From Taenia hydatigena (Eukaryota; Platyhelminthes; Cestoda; Cyclophyllidea; Taeniidae), in NCBI GenBank assembly GCA_036345935.2, contig JADWOT020000001.1:24879886-24943885 (forward strand): a stretch of DNA of 64,000 bases, written 5' to 3'. A program made the position numbers and the translations under genes. Positions 22,246-34,430 of the stretch are shown one piece after another. The notes under the pieces were generated by a model. That model ran no database searches. It saw only the letters and a list, made by a program, of their open reading frames with translations, and was not told where the DNA came from. Every line of letters starts with the position of its first letter. Position 1 is the stretch's first letter.

Positions 22246-23786
22246 ATGCACTTTAAGTTGTGTCTCATCATTTTGATAACAGCTGTTTTGTCAAAGGAAT
22301 ACAGGGCAGCTGGCGGTGAGTAGCATTCTCTTATTCTATTCTAATCAGCAGAAACGCGAAAGCATTCAACCTCTCGTAATACTGGTCGAATTGCAAAATT
22401 TGTTCATTAGTCTCGTGTACGTTTTTAATGCACATTAGAAATAGTTATATTCCACTACATTTTCACGCCATGAACTCGTCGTCTTTTTATTCTAGTTAAG
22501 AGGTGTAAGCCTCTATACATTTCTGCTGTTATATACTGCGAATAAAGGCTCTTGGTTTGCTACTTAATATACCTACCCAACAATTTTAATGATATCCTTT
22601 CACACTCCTCGGAGTACACGGAGCAACTCAATTGAAATCAGACTTATATCAAGCGCACTTCCATTTTCCTTAAAGCTTCGAATTAGAAATGTAGAGGGAA
22701 AATATCAGTCTCACAATCACCCCTGATCTCTACCTCGGCAAATAGCGGGCTGTCAAAATAAGCCTAACGCTTTTAGTCCATTTATTGCCGATCATGCTAA
22801 TTCTGGCAGGAGTGCAGCATCCCACCACTGTTTACCTTAACGCAACTCTACTACAGTGTAGAGAAATGGGTGCTGAATAAGGATGCAGTCTATAATTTCA
22901 ATCACTAAGCTGATATCTGTAAGATATTTCTAATGAGAGGCGATTATAATAATACCAGTTATACCTGCAAACTACAGGAAGGGTTCGTATTTTCGAGATG
23001 TATTATATTAGTACGTATAATTAAGGCATAATTTGTGTACTACAGAATTTCTGCACACTACGTATATTCTTTAGCGATAATAAATTTACTTTTTGATCCT
23101 GCTATTACTGGCAGTAATACTACGATCGCCAGACTAGACTCCCTAAGCTGTGGCTTTAACTGTTCGTTATCTAAAGATTCAGTGACGGGACGCAAAGAGG
23201 CAGTGTGGACTTCACCGCTACCAGATTTCTACGTCAGCCGAGTGGGTTCTTTCCTCATTCAGCTAAGTTGGAATAACGAGAGTCTTGCTGAATTTCACCC
23301 AGTCTATGTTCAAATGACTGCAACAGCCAATCCTTTCCACCGCAAACGTGTTGAACAGGCATTCTTTTCAGATGGAACACATGATATCACTGGATTAGAC
23401 TCTGATACATTTTACAATCTTGTAGCGGAAGTGATTGGAGCTAAAGGCAGGACCGTGGCTTACAATGGCACCGTAAAAACACTGCCTTTTGGTAAGTTAG
23501 CATTTGTATTAATGCAGTAGAGGATGATCACTAAAATCTTCCATAATGGCGCTTCGTGCATTATACCATAAGTGCGCATTGTAAAACTCGTAACTATGGG
23601 GCTCTTGCTAACCTTCGCTACTGCACAGCTCGCAAATGAGCTGCGTAAGTGCTTCACGTGGTGTGATTAGCCAAATATCTTGTTTACACAGGCGAGAAGG
23701 ACAGAATCATAACCACCAGCGGATCTGCTTTAATTTCTGCAATCTCTTGGGTCATGTTCGGTTGCATGATGGTATTCGTTGCATGA
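22246..23786 (+). CDS. Oncosphere antigen, fibronectin type III (EG95/45W family), gene 1
   Basis: Three exons: 22246-22315, 23183-23491 and 23692-23786, giving 157 residues; both introns (867 and 200 bp) are phase 1 with GT-AG ends. Residues 1-22 are a signal peptide (hydrophobic core LCLIILITAVL). Residues about 38-125 form one fibronectin type III domain with the core Trp (IQLSW, about residue 53) and the late Tyr (LDSDTFYNLVAEV). Sequons NES and NGT are seen. The last 20 residues are a hydrophobic segment after TTSGSAL, the membrane or GPI-type anchor of the family. Length agrees with EG95-type antigens (about 156). These proteins are made by the oncosphere and are known vaccine targets; their molecular role is unclear. 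Start chosen by match to gene 2 and the conserved leader. Intact. Closest named subtype not determined; 45W-like wording is from memory. Confidence 0.93.
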
Positions 23787-24065
23787 ATGCTTGAGTAAGT
23801 CTGTGCAAATCATCTACTATTTTATCTGCATGGGATCTTACGCCAAACAAGTTAGGATTATACGACAACTCTTTTTTCCATTACAGGTTTCTTTATTGAC
23901 GAGGATGCGCAATTCACCATTTATTCGTGCCATAATAACAATCGTGTGACTTCTGTTTGTGAATAACTCTGAAAAGTCAATGACAGAGCTTTGTCATCCC
24001 ATTCCCTTCTTATTGTTTTGATTTAAATTTGCAGAATCGTTGGACTCTTACTATTTTGATTTATT

Positions 24066-24403
24066 ATTAAGCTGCCAGTGCATATGCAGGGAAAATCGAA
24101 CCCTGCGAAAGAGTTTGGTTCAGTTGCCATAATTATGGTACCGCAATCATTAGTGTAATCGCCAATCTGAGGGTTTGGCTTCTGTGCAGGGCAAAACAGG
24201 ATTTTGAGCATTATAACGTAAGCGTCAAATACATGCAATGAACATTTGGAGTAATTTTGTTGATGATTTGGTGTCCAAATCAATATGGATTCATAGCCGA
24301 AGGGATAAATTCCTTTATTAGCTGGAAAGCACTTTCCGACATTAATGAGGTACAAGTGGAGAAATTTTTAAAAGAATTATTGTTGTGCTAGTCACTTCGA
24401 CGA
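24066..24403 (+). pseudogene. Weak coding-like remnant
   Basis: A plus frame is open over 110 codons apart from one TGA near 24240. The part after the TGA (WCPNQYGFIAEGINSFISWK) looks protein-like and ends in a TAG shortly before a donor-like CAAAAAG|GTGAGT at 24410. The opposite strand is also open here (24355-24023 and 24616-24392), so strand and reality are uncertain. No family recognised. Confidence 0.2.
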
Positions 24404-25319
24404 CAAAAAGGTGAGTGCGTCTGAGGAGGTTGCTTTGCATGATGGTGGGCCATTAGCAAGTTTTGGACGGATCAGAACAAATATTTTAGAATTAGACATA
24501 CTTATTTTGAAATACGCGTCAGTAAAGTCACTGCGGAAACTTAATGCTGGTTTATTTTTCATGTACTGAAGACATTGCGTGGGGCATGGCTCAACAAATT
24601 TACAATCAATGAACAAGTGATGATTGGAGTTTTAATTACTGCGTTGGTGACTTCGTAGAAATTCTACAATTAACAGCGTACATTGGAAAGGGCAACACAA
24701 AGTGTCCTCCCAAGTAATGCGGTGAGATAGCAATTAAACGCACCGCTGCTCCAGCTGAAAGTCCGGATCTATTAAGATTTCGTGGATGTATGCGATTTAG
24801 CGCTGTAGTCTAGCACAATCACTAGCTGATGATCCATCCCACTTGAAGGTTGCCAGTTGAGCATGTCTTGTTTATTATTTTGAGTGAAAACTATTTGTAA
24901 AGGGCAAACAATTTCTGCACATAAAAATACGATGGTGGCACAAATCATTTTAAAGAAGGCTTAATCTTTAGACATTTTAACATGGGAATATCATAGTGAA
25001 ACGACCCGAATCGACTGATTCGATGTGTTTAGGCTCCAAGTTAATTAGAGCTATGAAATTGAGTGCAAACATCGGGACGAGCAATTATGAATTTCTTGAT
25101 TCTTCTGCTCTTATTTTAGCTGTTTATTGTGTGATATCTAAGCATTACTAAGAGTCACTGCTTTTTCTTCTGCGTGAACTAGTAACATGTCCGCCTGCAT
25201 TTGACCTAGAAAAAAACCAAACTCTTACTGATCCGATTTTTGCAAGTTAGTATTATCGCATTGACAATAATGAGTTGCTTTTTACTCGGAGCTATAAGAC
25301 CACTGCCACCATCATCACT

Positions 25320-25724
25320 ATGGAGACATTCTAAATCTCAGGTGGTTGGACAAGGCCGAGCTCATAGATAACATTAGACTTTTTGGATCTTTACCATGCT
25401 CTTGCAATAGCAGCTTCGTACTTTTATAAGAATTTTTCTGGATTCTGTCCATTGGCAGGTACCTTAGTGGCCAGCAATTTTTCAGATGCACTGATTTGCT
25501 GTCACCTCTATCACATCTATAATAGTCTTCCTAACACAGACGGAGGATGTCTCGAAGCTATTCTCAGCATGCGTGACTGCACGTATCACTTCGTGGAGCG
25601 GGAACGCGTTTGCTTCAAGTTGAGCTCCAAGCGTACGCCTATTCTGTCGCTCCCGTGTGAAGCTAAATTATTAATGAAGATTAGTAGAGGAAAAATAAGC
25701 GCTGCCGCCAAAAGATTTATCTAA
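25320..25724 (+). repeat. Inverted repeat D, copy 2, with 113-codon frame
   Basis: Partner of 17800-18165 in the opposite orientation; the pair flanks antigen gene 1 with about 4 kb on the left and 1.5 kb on the right. The frame 25383-25724 contains LPNTDGGCLEAILS and CTYHFVERE, matching the frame of copy 1. I do not recognise a protein family. It may be a decayed gene or the coding part of an unnamed mobile element. Confidence 0.7.
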
Positions 25725-26528
25725 ATTTGAGAAGCTCTGGGGGATCCTATGCATGGCAATGGGCATTGTAAACCGCTTTTTAATTGCATACTTTGTCTTA
25801 TTCCCTCAGCAATGCTACCCGCAATTCTGTAGCAGTGTTCTTTTTCACTTCAGTGTTTCCGTTTTTCTACAAATCATTGCAGAAATGGGATCGAACAGAA
25901 AAATGTGTAACTAGGCAATGGTTTTGGATTTCGTACCGCATTATATGAGCTGTGTCAAACAAAAACATTTAATTCTTAGTCAAGTATTACAGCATAATTG
26001 GCTTCTCATCTTGAGCACTGCTGCATGATCTAACTGCAGCATTGCAGAAGGCATCCTACTCGGTTAAAATGCCACAACTGCATTTATTCATCAATTGGTT
26101 CATGGCTCATTAGTAGTTCTATGTTTACTCCTCCATAGTTAAGTACTCGAATTTAGCTGTCACGGGAGGTGCATCGTTAAGAACCCTTTAACGTGCCCAA
26201 AAAGTTTTGTTACGCTAAAGACTACGACTGCTTCATGGCAGTTTCTCGTTATTTTCGTCTGCAACGCGGAGGTTTTAAAATCCCCGAGATGCTTAACAGT
26301 GCCGGACCCAAATGATCGCAAGTTTAGTTGCTGCGCAAATCATACCATTATTTTAAACTTAACTCTGAAGGACGTTTTATAGTTTGGATGCATTGATAAA
26401 GATTATCATTAAAGATGCAAAAGCGCAGGTAAAACAACGTTCTTGCAACTATTCAGCCATGGAACAGTGTGGTGCCCTCAGCTTGAACTCATTTCTGGCC
26501 TATAATAGCACCGTGTACTCGCAAGAAA
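25725..26528. other. No supported gene
   Basis: AT-rich spacer without supported features. Confidence 0.45.
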
Positions 26529-26644
26529 TCATTTAAGCATAGCAATGCACGCAATGAGAATGAAGAGAATTCCAGTAAAGATGGCCACAGTGGCAGAAAG
26601 GCTAAGCCTTATCCGCTCCTGTACTTCATCTAAGCCCTCTTTGC
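26529..26644 (-). CDS. Terminal exon with a transmembrane segment, possibly of a diverged antigen paralogue
   Basis: On the minus strand, after an acceptor ATTATTAAG at 26645, 38 codons run to a TGA at 26531-26529. They encode a charged juxtamembrane part (KEGLDEVQERIRLS) and a clean membrane helix (ATVAIFTGILFILIACIAML), ending in Lys. It begins in phase 1 with a Gly codon split by the intron, as do the anchor exons of the two antigen genes, and is only slightly longer (116 against 95 nt). I could not find a matching fibronectin exon; 27030-26925 (minus) has a faint AAGDYYDVGVGF like the Tyr-strand of that domain. It may instead belong to an unrelated membrane protein. Confidence 0.4.
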
Positions 26645-28185
26645 CTTAATAATTACAATGTGATTTAAAGTAAATACTACTTAAAATTGCCATATTTACT
26701 TTGGCTTCCTAAGGTAAATAACAAAACTCGTGCAAGCAATACTTATTCACGCAGATTGTAGTTTACAACAGCAATCGTTTATCTATGCCATCAGATAAAT
26801 TTCTGTGAACAACTTTGCCATATTTCGTTTAATAGTCGCCTAGTGATTCGCTGAAGCGGATCGTATTTTGACCGATAAAATGGTCTGCATAATCTGTATA
26901 CTTCTTAAAAGCAGACCCATGGGAAACAATCCCTTAGCCTGTTAAGCCTCCTGCTTTGCGCCTCGAATCCGACACCCACATCATAGTAGTCACCTGCTGC
27001 CAAGGAGGATTTATGCCGAGGACAATTAACTGCGCAGAGTGATTAACCCTCACATTTTACTTCATTTAAAACAAATTTGTGGCTGAAACTTTTAAGCACC
27101 TGCTTTGGATGAGAAGCCAAACAAGGGATGCGATGCCATTTAGAATATAGTAGCTTCATGATCGACACTCGATAGTCTGCTTTTGGTTTTTGGCATTCAT
27201 AAAATGTTTTTTTGCAGTTTTTTCAACTTTGTGAGTTTGTTGTGCAACTCATATTTGTTGCTAACCCATACTCAGTTAAATTGAAGAAACACAAGAGGAT
27301 AAAAGGATATTGATTGCAGAATAATGCTTGGCGCTTGCGGTATTTAATGGTGATACCAGTGGTGATGTGCGTACCTAGAAATCGTTGCTACTTGATTGGA
27401 TGATGATAGGAGTCAGCTGCGTTGAATTAATCAATGGCATTTTAATGCAGGTTGAAGTAAAATGTCACAAGCAGGCCATGGAGATGGATGCACTACTGCT
27501 CTGCAGATGGCTGTGTGACCACACTGGTTCCTTTACGTGTTTCCAACCTAGATTTCCTTAGCAATTCTTAGATAAGTGAGCTATAGCTCTTACAGTCAAA
27601 GGCGATTCCTCCTAAGTTCTTGTAATGTTTGCTTTCTTTATGTTTCGATTTCCCAAAGAGTTCGTCAAGAGTGCTATGCAAAATTTGACTTGAAATGTAG
27701 GACACACTTTGGTTTATCTAAAACCCCTATACCTTATGCAGAAAATCATAGTTTTAAAAACAAAATTTTCTCCAAAATCCATCGCTGTATTTAGGTTGAC
27801 AGCACATTTATCTTTTCTACTTCAAGTGCGATCAGAAACTATTTGCCGATAGTTTTCTTTGAAAAGGACTCAAGTGTTTGCAGCGAATAATAGGCTTAAA
27901 GCAAATAAACCATGGTACTCAGCCACTGCATGGTAGACATTTTTTGACTCAATCAGTTGGCATCTAAACACGTAAGGAATATGTTCACTCATGCATTATT
28001 CCAGCTATGATTCGCGTACATTTTGTGTTCGAAATGCAAGCGTAGTGCATTTGAAAGGACAAATGAATAATGCATAGTAGAGGTGATTTCTAACCCAATT
28101 TCTTGTCTTATAAGTTGTAGCCGCAAAGCATGCGAGGACTAAGATGGCGTTTAACAAAACTGCGCAAAACTAAAAGTAAGGGGAT
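26645..28185. other. No supported gene
   Basis: Besides the weak minus-strand trace near 26925-27030, a plus segment after TTTTAATGCAG at 27450 is open for about 36 codons. Neither is enough for a call. Confidence 0.35.
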
Positions 28186-28189
28186 GGAG

Positions 28190-29060
28190 CATGGCAATGG
28201 CCGCATAGGCAACGGATAGCCCTCTGCCTAGCACTGACGCCACACATGGCGACTGAGCTCTAGGCAGAGACTAGTCAACTGAATGCCATACATGGGACTC
28301 AGTCAGAAGAAAAGATGAGAATTTTGAATGGACGATAGTATGTGTCCAGGCGTCATCAGGCTCGATAGGGTTGCCGTGGATTAAAGTCGGAAGCAGCGCA
28401 ACTTCGGGAATGGAATGTATTTATGGGTGGGGTTCTGACTAACGTTCCCAGTGTCATTAAACAGAGTTAAGGATTTTCGACTGTTATTTCATTCTAACTA
28501 AGAACAACGGTGAAATGAAATGGAGTCTTGTAATGTTCATCCACGCAATACTTGTTTTAGCGGAGAAGAAAGGTATAATACTGCTACCATACAAAATTTA
28601 AATATCGGTGACTTAACGCTTGCGCAAGTTTTGTTCTGTGATCAAAGCGATTAACAATAAATTGACCTAAGGATATTCCTACCTTTGCCAATTTGCATGA
28701 GCGCATTAAAACGATGATTATTTAAAGTGCACTGGCAATCCTGAGTTTACTACTTCACTATTTTGAGACGATCACACAACATTACGTCCACGATTGCCAG
28801 ATGTAATTTATGAAGCTAATTGCGGACATAGGTGCACAGTAGACGATGGGAAGGTGTCTCGATAAATGGAGAATGCGTAGGCCTCTAATAAAATCTTCAT
28901 GTCTAGTACGCGCTTTGGTTTTCTTGATTAATGGCACGCATGAACACAGTGAGGCCATACGATGAAAAGAAGGTAAATATGAGCCTCCCACACTGACCTG
29001 TGATCCGCATGCTGGTGAAACGTTGCTGCCTGCATTGATTGCTCTCATTTTAAACAGCTT
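28190..29060 (+). repeat. Dispersed duplicated block B, copy 1
   Basis: Aligns in direct orientation with about 54930-55800. The first anchor is GACTAGTCAACTGAATGCCAT near 28265 against GGTTAGTCAACCAAATGCTAT; the second is 28860-29055 (TGGAGAATGCGTAGGCCTCT against TGGAGAATATGCGGGCATCT; GTTGCTGCCTGCATTGATTG against GTTGCTGCTTGCATCAATTG). Coding frames are not preserved. Confidence 0.7.
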
Positions 29061-31889
29061 ACTTGTTTTTTTTCAAATGGTGGTCTGCCCAATCTTCGGG
29101 GTCTTCTAGACATGCATTATGATTCAATTGTTTATAATCGATCAAACATTTTCCACCAACCGAGGGGAATAGTATCACATCCTTTGAATACAACCAAATT
29201 AGACAACTAAGTAGAAATAATTTTACAGGTGTCTACTCAAAGTCCGGTAATAGAAGTAGGCTTAAGACAACAGGCTAAACCGACTTGACCCATGATTAAA
29301 TGAGTGGATGAATGAACGACTAAAGCGATGTGTAAAATATACATTGGCGTCGTCTTTAAGGTTTAAAACCCATTCGTAGAATGATCAGCTTTCTATTCGG
29401 CTGGACCCAGCATACTGTCGTATTTCGTGTTTATATATCAGCACATCCATTATCAAAGGATTTACCAACAGTCGTGATGTCGCATTAATCAGTTGCGCAT
29501 CTTTATGTTACCTCTCTATGCAGATTAAAGTAGCTGTGAGACTGACCTCACAATCGGTTCAATGCTTGTCAGAGCAGTGTTTGTGATGCCACTAACTTCT
29601 AAGCCGAGGACAGATATGACACGGGCACTAAAGCGAAGTCAATTTAGTGCATGCCATGTTTGTCGAGATCACAGAAAGTTGAAAAAATGAAGCTTAATGC
29701 TGACCACCAATTCTTTTTTTCTTGAGTCACATTGAACAACTATTTTGAAGTGATGTTTATATTGCTGTTTCCTATCTGAAGGCATTTTTGTATTCGCAAA
29801 AAATTGCCAGCCAACTTTGAAAAAAACTAAAATTCGCTTTTTTCTGCATTAGGATTGATGGATCGGTCAAATTCAACAATGTAAATATAAAAATTTCATA
29901 GGCCTTGCGAAACCACTTTTCTACTTAGCGAATGAAGAAGCGACTTAAACTTAGCCTTTTCTTCTTGCAATGTGATAACATTCACGAAAATAACTTCCCG
30001 TTTTCAGGTTTGGAAATCGGAAACAACCTAGTAGTCTTGCTAAAGCGTTGAATGTGCTGCTGAGAATTCCCGGCCTTCATTCACCGAGAATTAAGTTCAG
30101 TCAATCTAATCTACTTCCCTTACCGTCATATCTGCCCTTGCTGATCCTCTGCGATTTCGCGATCTCGTTCTCAGGAGAGATACATTATCACAACCTGTAA
30201 AGGTGAGTTAACAACATCCAGTGTTTCTTCTACCTAATATTTAGAGTTACATGCCTCTCTTCTCTCAGTGTAAGCCAACGTATCCATTATTACATCATTG
30301 TCGATCAAACGTTCTGCTCATGGAAATATATCGTGCAGGGATTAACGCATGATTGCTAGCAAATGATGACAAGGAGCAACACGCTAAATGCTAAACACTC
30401 TTCAGCTTATTTTTCATTACCTTTAAAATCACCTACTTTTACTTTCACTGCGCATACAGCTCATAGAATTCTTAAAAGCCTTAAGAAAAAGTGTCACCTA
30501 GGCACAATCTCCATATCTAACTTGCCTTTTGTCTCCGGCGTCATCGCAGGAAGGAAGTTGAACTTGTTGTAGGGACGACGCATCTCTGTCACATACTAAA
30601 AGATTGAAGTCTCTCACACGCTGGCCAATTTAAACAAGGACAGATCCAATAGTCCATCACATGCAAATCACCATCATTAAAACGTTCGAATCCCAAACAA
30701 TACAAAGATTGGCTTGCATCTAAGCACTCATTTTTTTAGCATTTAGACCTCAGATGAGCAATGGCCTTCTAATTAGATAGCTATAGCTACAGAGTTTGAG
30801 ATATGTTGCACTTGCAATAATCGCGAATGCAAATTCTGAGAATCAACTCTGCAATGAACCACTATTTAACTAGCTATCCTTTTCATCCACATCTCTACAC
30901 ATACCTTTATCCACACTCGTGTTTAAGACATCTTAAATCTTTGAGTCGTTCAAATAGATGCATCTATGTTATCGACAAGGGCGATAATTGTTTCATCGTC
31001 TCTTTCAATGTCGCGGCATTGATAAGGAGTCGTTCTAGCGACTTTCGCATCATCAAGGCTTCTTACGGGTTCTAGGCAAGATGAAAAAGGGAGAAGTGAG
31101 GAGGATGAGAAGAAGAAGTAAGAAATAAATGAAACGGGAATGGGATGGATACTTCAAATGCATGAGCTAGCTTAGGTAATCCGCTATAATTATATCACCT
31201 TCCATCTTCAGCCGCCTTCATTCCTTCCAACGACACATAGAAGCTTTGCGTCTTGCCTACCCCGGTCGAAAGATTTGCTGCACGATGATTGGACCTGCCA
31301 CATTCACCGATTCTACTTTTTAGCGGTGGCACTGAGTGATTTGTCAGCAGCCACATGTAGCTTAAACAGTTCATTTTTCGTTACACAAAGGATTGCGATT
31401 CATGAATTCGCCTCAACCAATTTGAGTCGTGCTTACATAACTTTTTAAAGTCTGACTTCAGTACCACGTTGTGGGCAAAAAAAAAGAATTTAGCTTTGCA
31501 AGCAGCATTTAGGTTTCCTGCATGTATTAAAGGAAGGTGGGCAAATGGATACGATGAAATATGATTCGATTTGCAATTTCATGCGACTAAATTTGGCTCC
31601 CTTGGAATTGTGTGATAGCCAAAAGTAACTTACTCGACAGAAAACACAAATGGTATGCTCACAAGTACAAAAAGTAACCATGCTGCAAATAAAATTCGAC
31701 TGTGGTCATCAATGTTTTTAGCCTTCAACACCAGTTTAAGCTTAAACTAAAAAACTTTTAAACTGCCTCCTTTATCAAAACGCAGTAATTAGGCAAGTTA
31801 ATTGCATGAAAGCTCCGAAATCGCCAAACATATTACAGGTGTGTGCCTCAGTATCTGGCATTCAAGCAAGTGTTGAATAACTTAAAGGG
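29061..31889. other. No supported gene
   Basis: One segment after CCGTTTTCAG (30006) is open for 63 codons and meets a TAA two bases before a donor CTGTAAAG|GTGAGT at 30203. It may be a decayed exon. The rest is AT-rich with short frames. Confidence 0.35.
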
Positions 31890-31894
31890 GATAA

Positions 31895-32270
31895 TTGCTG
31901 TTGCTTATATCTTCACGGTGTTTTGCACGACAGTACACACAGATTAACAGTTTTGTCTGGGTCCACCTACGACAGGTCCTGAAAGAGACAAAGGAGTGCA
32001 AACCATTGTACCAAAAATTATTTTCTTGCTCCTTGAGCAGCTTGTTTATGCCTCCGCTGCCACTCCAGTGCACTTTGCAGGTGAAGCAGATGAGGTAAAA
32101 ATAAAACGTAGGAACGCAAGGTTCCCGCCTCAAATTCTACATGCTAATAGAGATGACCTGATGGCGTGACCTAGTGTTGTGACGGGATACAGAGCCGCAA
32201 ACAAAAAATAGGCCTGCATGGCAATATACAGTGATGGCTACCCTTCTAGGTACTTCAATGGGGTAAGATT
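31895..32270 (+). repeat. Inverted repeat E, copy 1
   Basis: Matches 42930-42560 on the opposite strand: CTTCACGGTGTTTTGCA, then AGAGACAAAGGAGTGCAAA, then GCAGCTTGTTTATGC, and near 32210 GGCCTGCATGGCAATATAC against GGCCTGCATAACAATGTGT. Identity is high in short runs with indels between. Peptides such as HLRQVLKETKECK here and HLRRALQETKECK there are kept, but frames shift, so a decayed coding origin is possible. Confidence 0.7.
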
Positions 32271-33529
32271 ATTCTTAAGCTTTTCACTGCACGATAAATG
32301 AATTAATGCCTTTCTTTTTCATCAACACCATTAGTAAATTCAACAGGTCGATTTCTTCATATTAGTTTTTAAAAAAGTTATTAAAGATTTATAAAATGAC
32401 TTACAATTTTTATGCGGAAACAGAGACACAAAATCGGTAGTCCTGCTTTGCTTCTTGTTATAATCAAACGCCTTAGCCTACCAGATGGGACCTCTCTGCT
32501 GCACAAACCATCTGCATACTCAAGTTAGTAAAATTTTTAAGCTATGGACCATCTACCCTTTTATTCGCTTGCTGAGCCTCGTTACATCATTACATCTTAA
32601 GCAAACGACTTACGACTTGGAGCGCAATTCACAAATAAGACTCGAATCAACTGAATCTTTAATCTTGCCGCACACTTCTCTGATCAAATAGCAGCTTTTG
32701 CTACGACACATAGGTATAATCCTGATAGCAACCGCTTCTCACAACTCCTATTGGTTAATTCTTGTAGCAAGTCAACCAGTCATTGCGGCATTATCCTCAA
32801 CCTCAAGCAAACTACATGCTTACAGCTTAGTCTGAGCACAGAGTATCTCGATTTCGTTTTAATGCGCGCATTTTTACAATCCAATCACTTCAGACCACAG
32901 GTAATTAATTCGCCAAAAATGATAGACTTGTCAACATTCGCATCATTTCGTACTTTTGATGCTGTAGCGATAAAATAAATAGAGCAGCCTAACTATTTTT
33001 AGAGGCATCGCGAACATGGGCTTAGGTTTCTAGTTTAACAGTTAAAATCATTAAAGCAGTGCAGAGGTGCACCAAATGACAGTAGCAGCAAATCCTACTC
33101 GCCCTAATCACTTGATATTGACTTCAACTTTCCATGCGCTGATGGATGGACATAAGCAAGTACCTACTCATTTACAGCCAGCTCACAAATGCACTGCTGA
33201 CAAATAGCTTGCGATGTTTTCGCAATTGTGAAATGCATGCATTCGACCAACTGCATCTTAGTTACCATAAGACACTAAAATTAATAAACTGCTTTAGCTA
33301 AACTATCATCAAAATGAGAAACGCTTTGTATGCCTTGCTTTGACGACAGCACTTGCCTGCCTAGCCTCTTCAGCACAATATTATAAGCTGACTGCCCTTT
33401 AAGGGGTCTAATTACGATCGACGACACGGTTCGTGCGAATTGGCCTTCTTTTATGATAGGCTTATTAAAGAGTATTCGCACCTTAACATCGTACTCAGGG
33501 AAACATTTGCCGGTGACCACAACATTGCG
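32271..33529. other. No supported gene
   Basis: Short frames only; nothing recognised. Confidence 0.45.
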
Positions 33530-33533
33530 TTCT

Positions 33534-33730
33534 CATTGTAGTACTTTGTTTGTTTGATTGTTGGTTTTAGTCACTTGGGTAGTCATATTTCCTTAGTCAG
33601 GTGGGCATTTTTCTAGGACATATCAGCGGCCCTAATTTCTGCTTGTTGAATTTGTACGCTGCCTTAGTATCATGACTTTCATTGCCTTTAGGGAGGTCTC
33701 GGGACGCTGCACTCACGTCTGAACTGGTGT
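33534..33730 (+). repeat. Dispersed repeat C, copy 2
   Basis: Aligns in the same orientation with 34236-34430: both have TTTCTGCTTG followed by a variable part, then TTGCCTTYA and a GTCTC element. The 6395-6485 copy matches only the first part. Confidence 0.5.
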
Positions 33731-34235
33731 TTATAAAGGGTGTCCCGAATTTGCGCCAGGAGTTCAATAATGCGATTCCAACATATTCGAGGTGGCGTAA
33801 CGGCTGACAGATCAGTGCTGCTAAAAGTGCGGTGCGGCACAAAAAACAACGAGTCTTGGTCGCTGAGTCGCATTTAAATTGTGCCTCTGCTCTTTCGTTG
33901 AGCATTTCGTACCGAATGAAAATGTTCTCCTTTATTAATGTCAGTTTTTTGATAGATTCCAGCAAAATCTACAAAAATTTGATTTTGCCGGCAGAAAAAA
34001 ATGATAGTCTATGTGACACAAATTTGCAAATCTGAGGGCAACTGAATGATTTATTTTAGCTCATGATAGAGTTATGGGGTGTAGATTATCCAAGGAAAGA
34101 ACTTGGTGTAATTAAAGATGGCATTATCAATTACATAACGAATACTGGGATAAAAGCTACTTCGCATCACATATTAGTCGACAAACACTTCCCATGCATT
34201 GCTGAGACCTTACAACTTGGAAGGTATAGGAACCA

Positions 34236-34430
34236 CTGCTTGTCATACTTTACTGTTTGCTTGGCTATCGGTTTTGGCTGCAGTCGTTTGAGTGGCCTAC
34301 ATTGCCTTTCTGGAGTAGGCTGGTCTCTAAATTGTCAGCAGCTAGCGCTCCTTTCTGCTTGCCAAATGTGCATATTCAGCCTAAGTAGTATGCCTTCTTT
34401 TGCCTTCAAGTGAGTCTCTAGGTACTAAAT
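34236..34430 (+). repeat. Dispersed repeat C, copy 3
   Basis: About 500 bases after copy 2 and in the same orientation. A frame at 34063-34413 overlaps it but is not shared with the other copies, so I do not call it a gene. Confidence 0.5.

Noticed and set aside
24392..24616. Cys-containing minus frame resembling a small secreted inhibitor
   Set aside because: Cysteine spacing does not fit the Kunitz pattern and the opposite strand is equally open.
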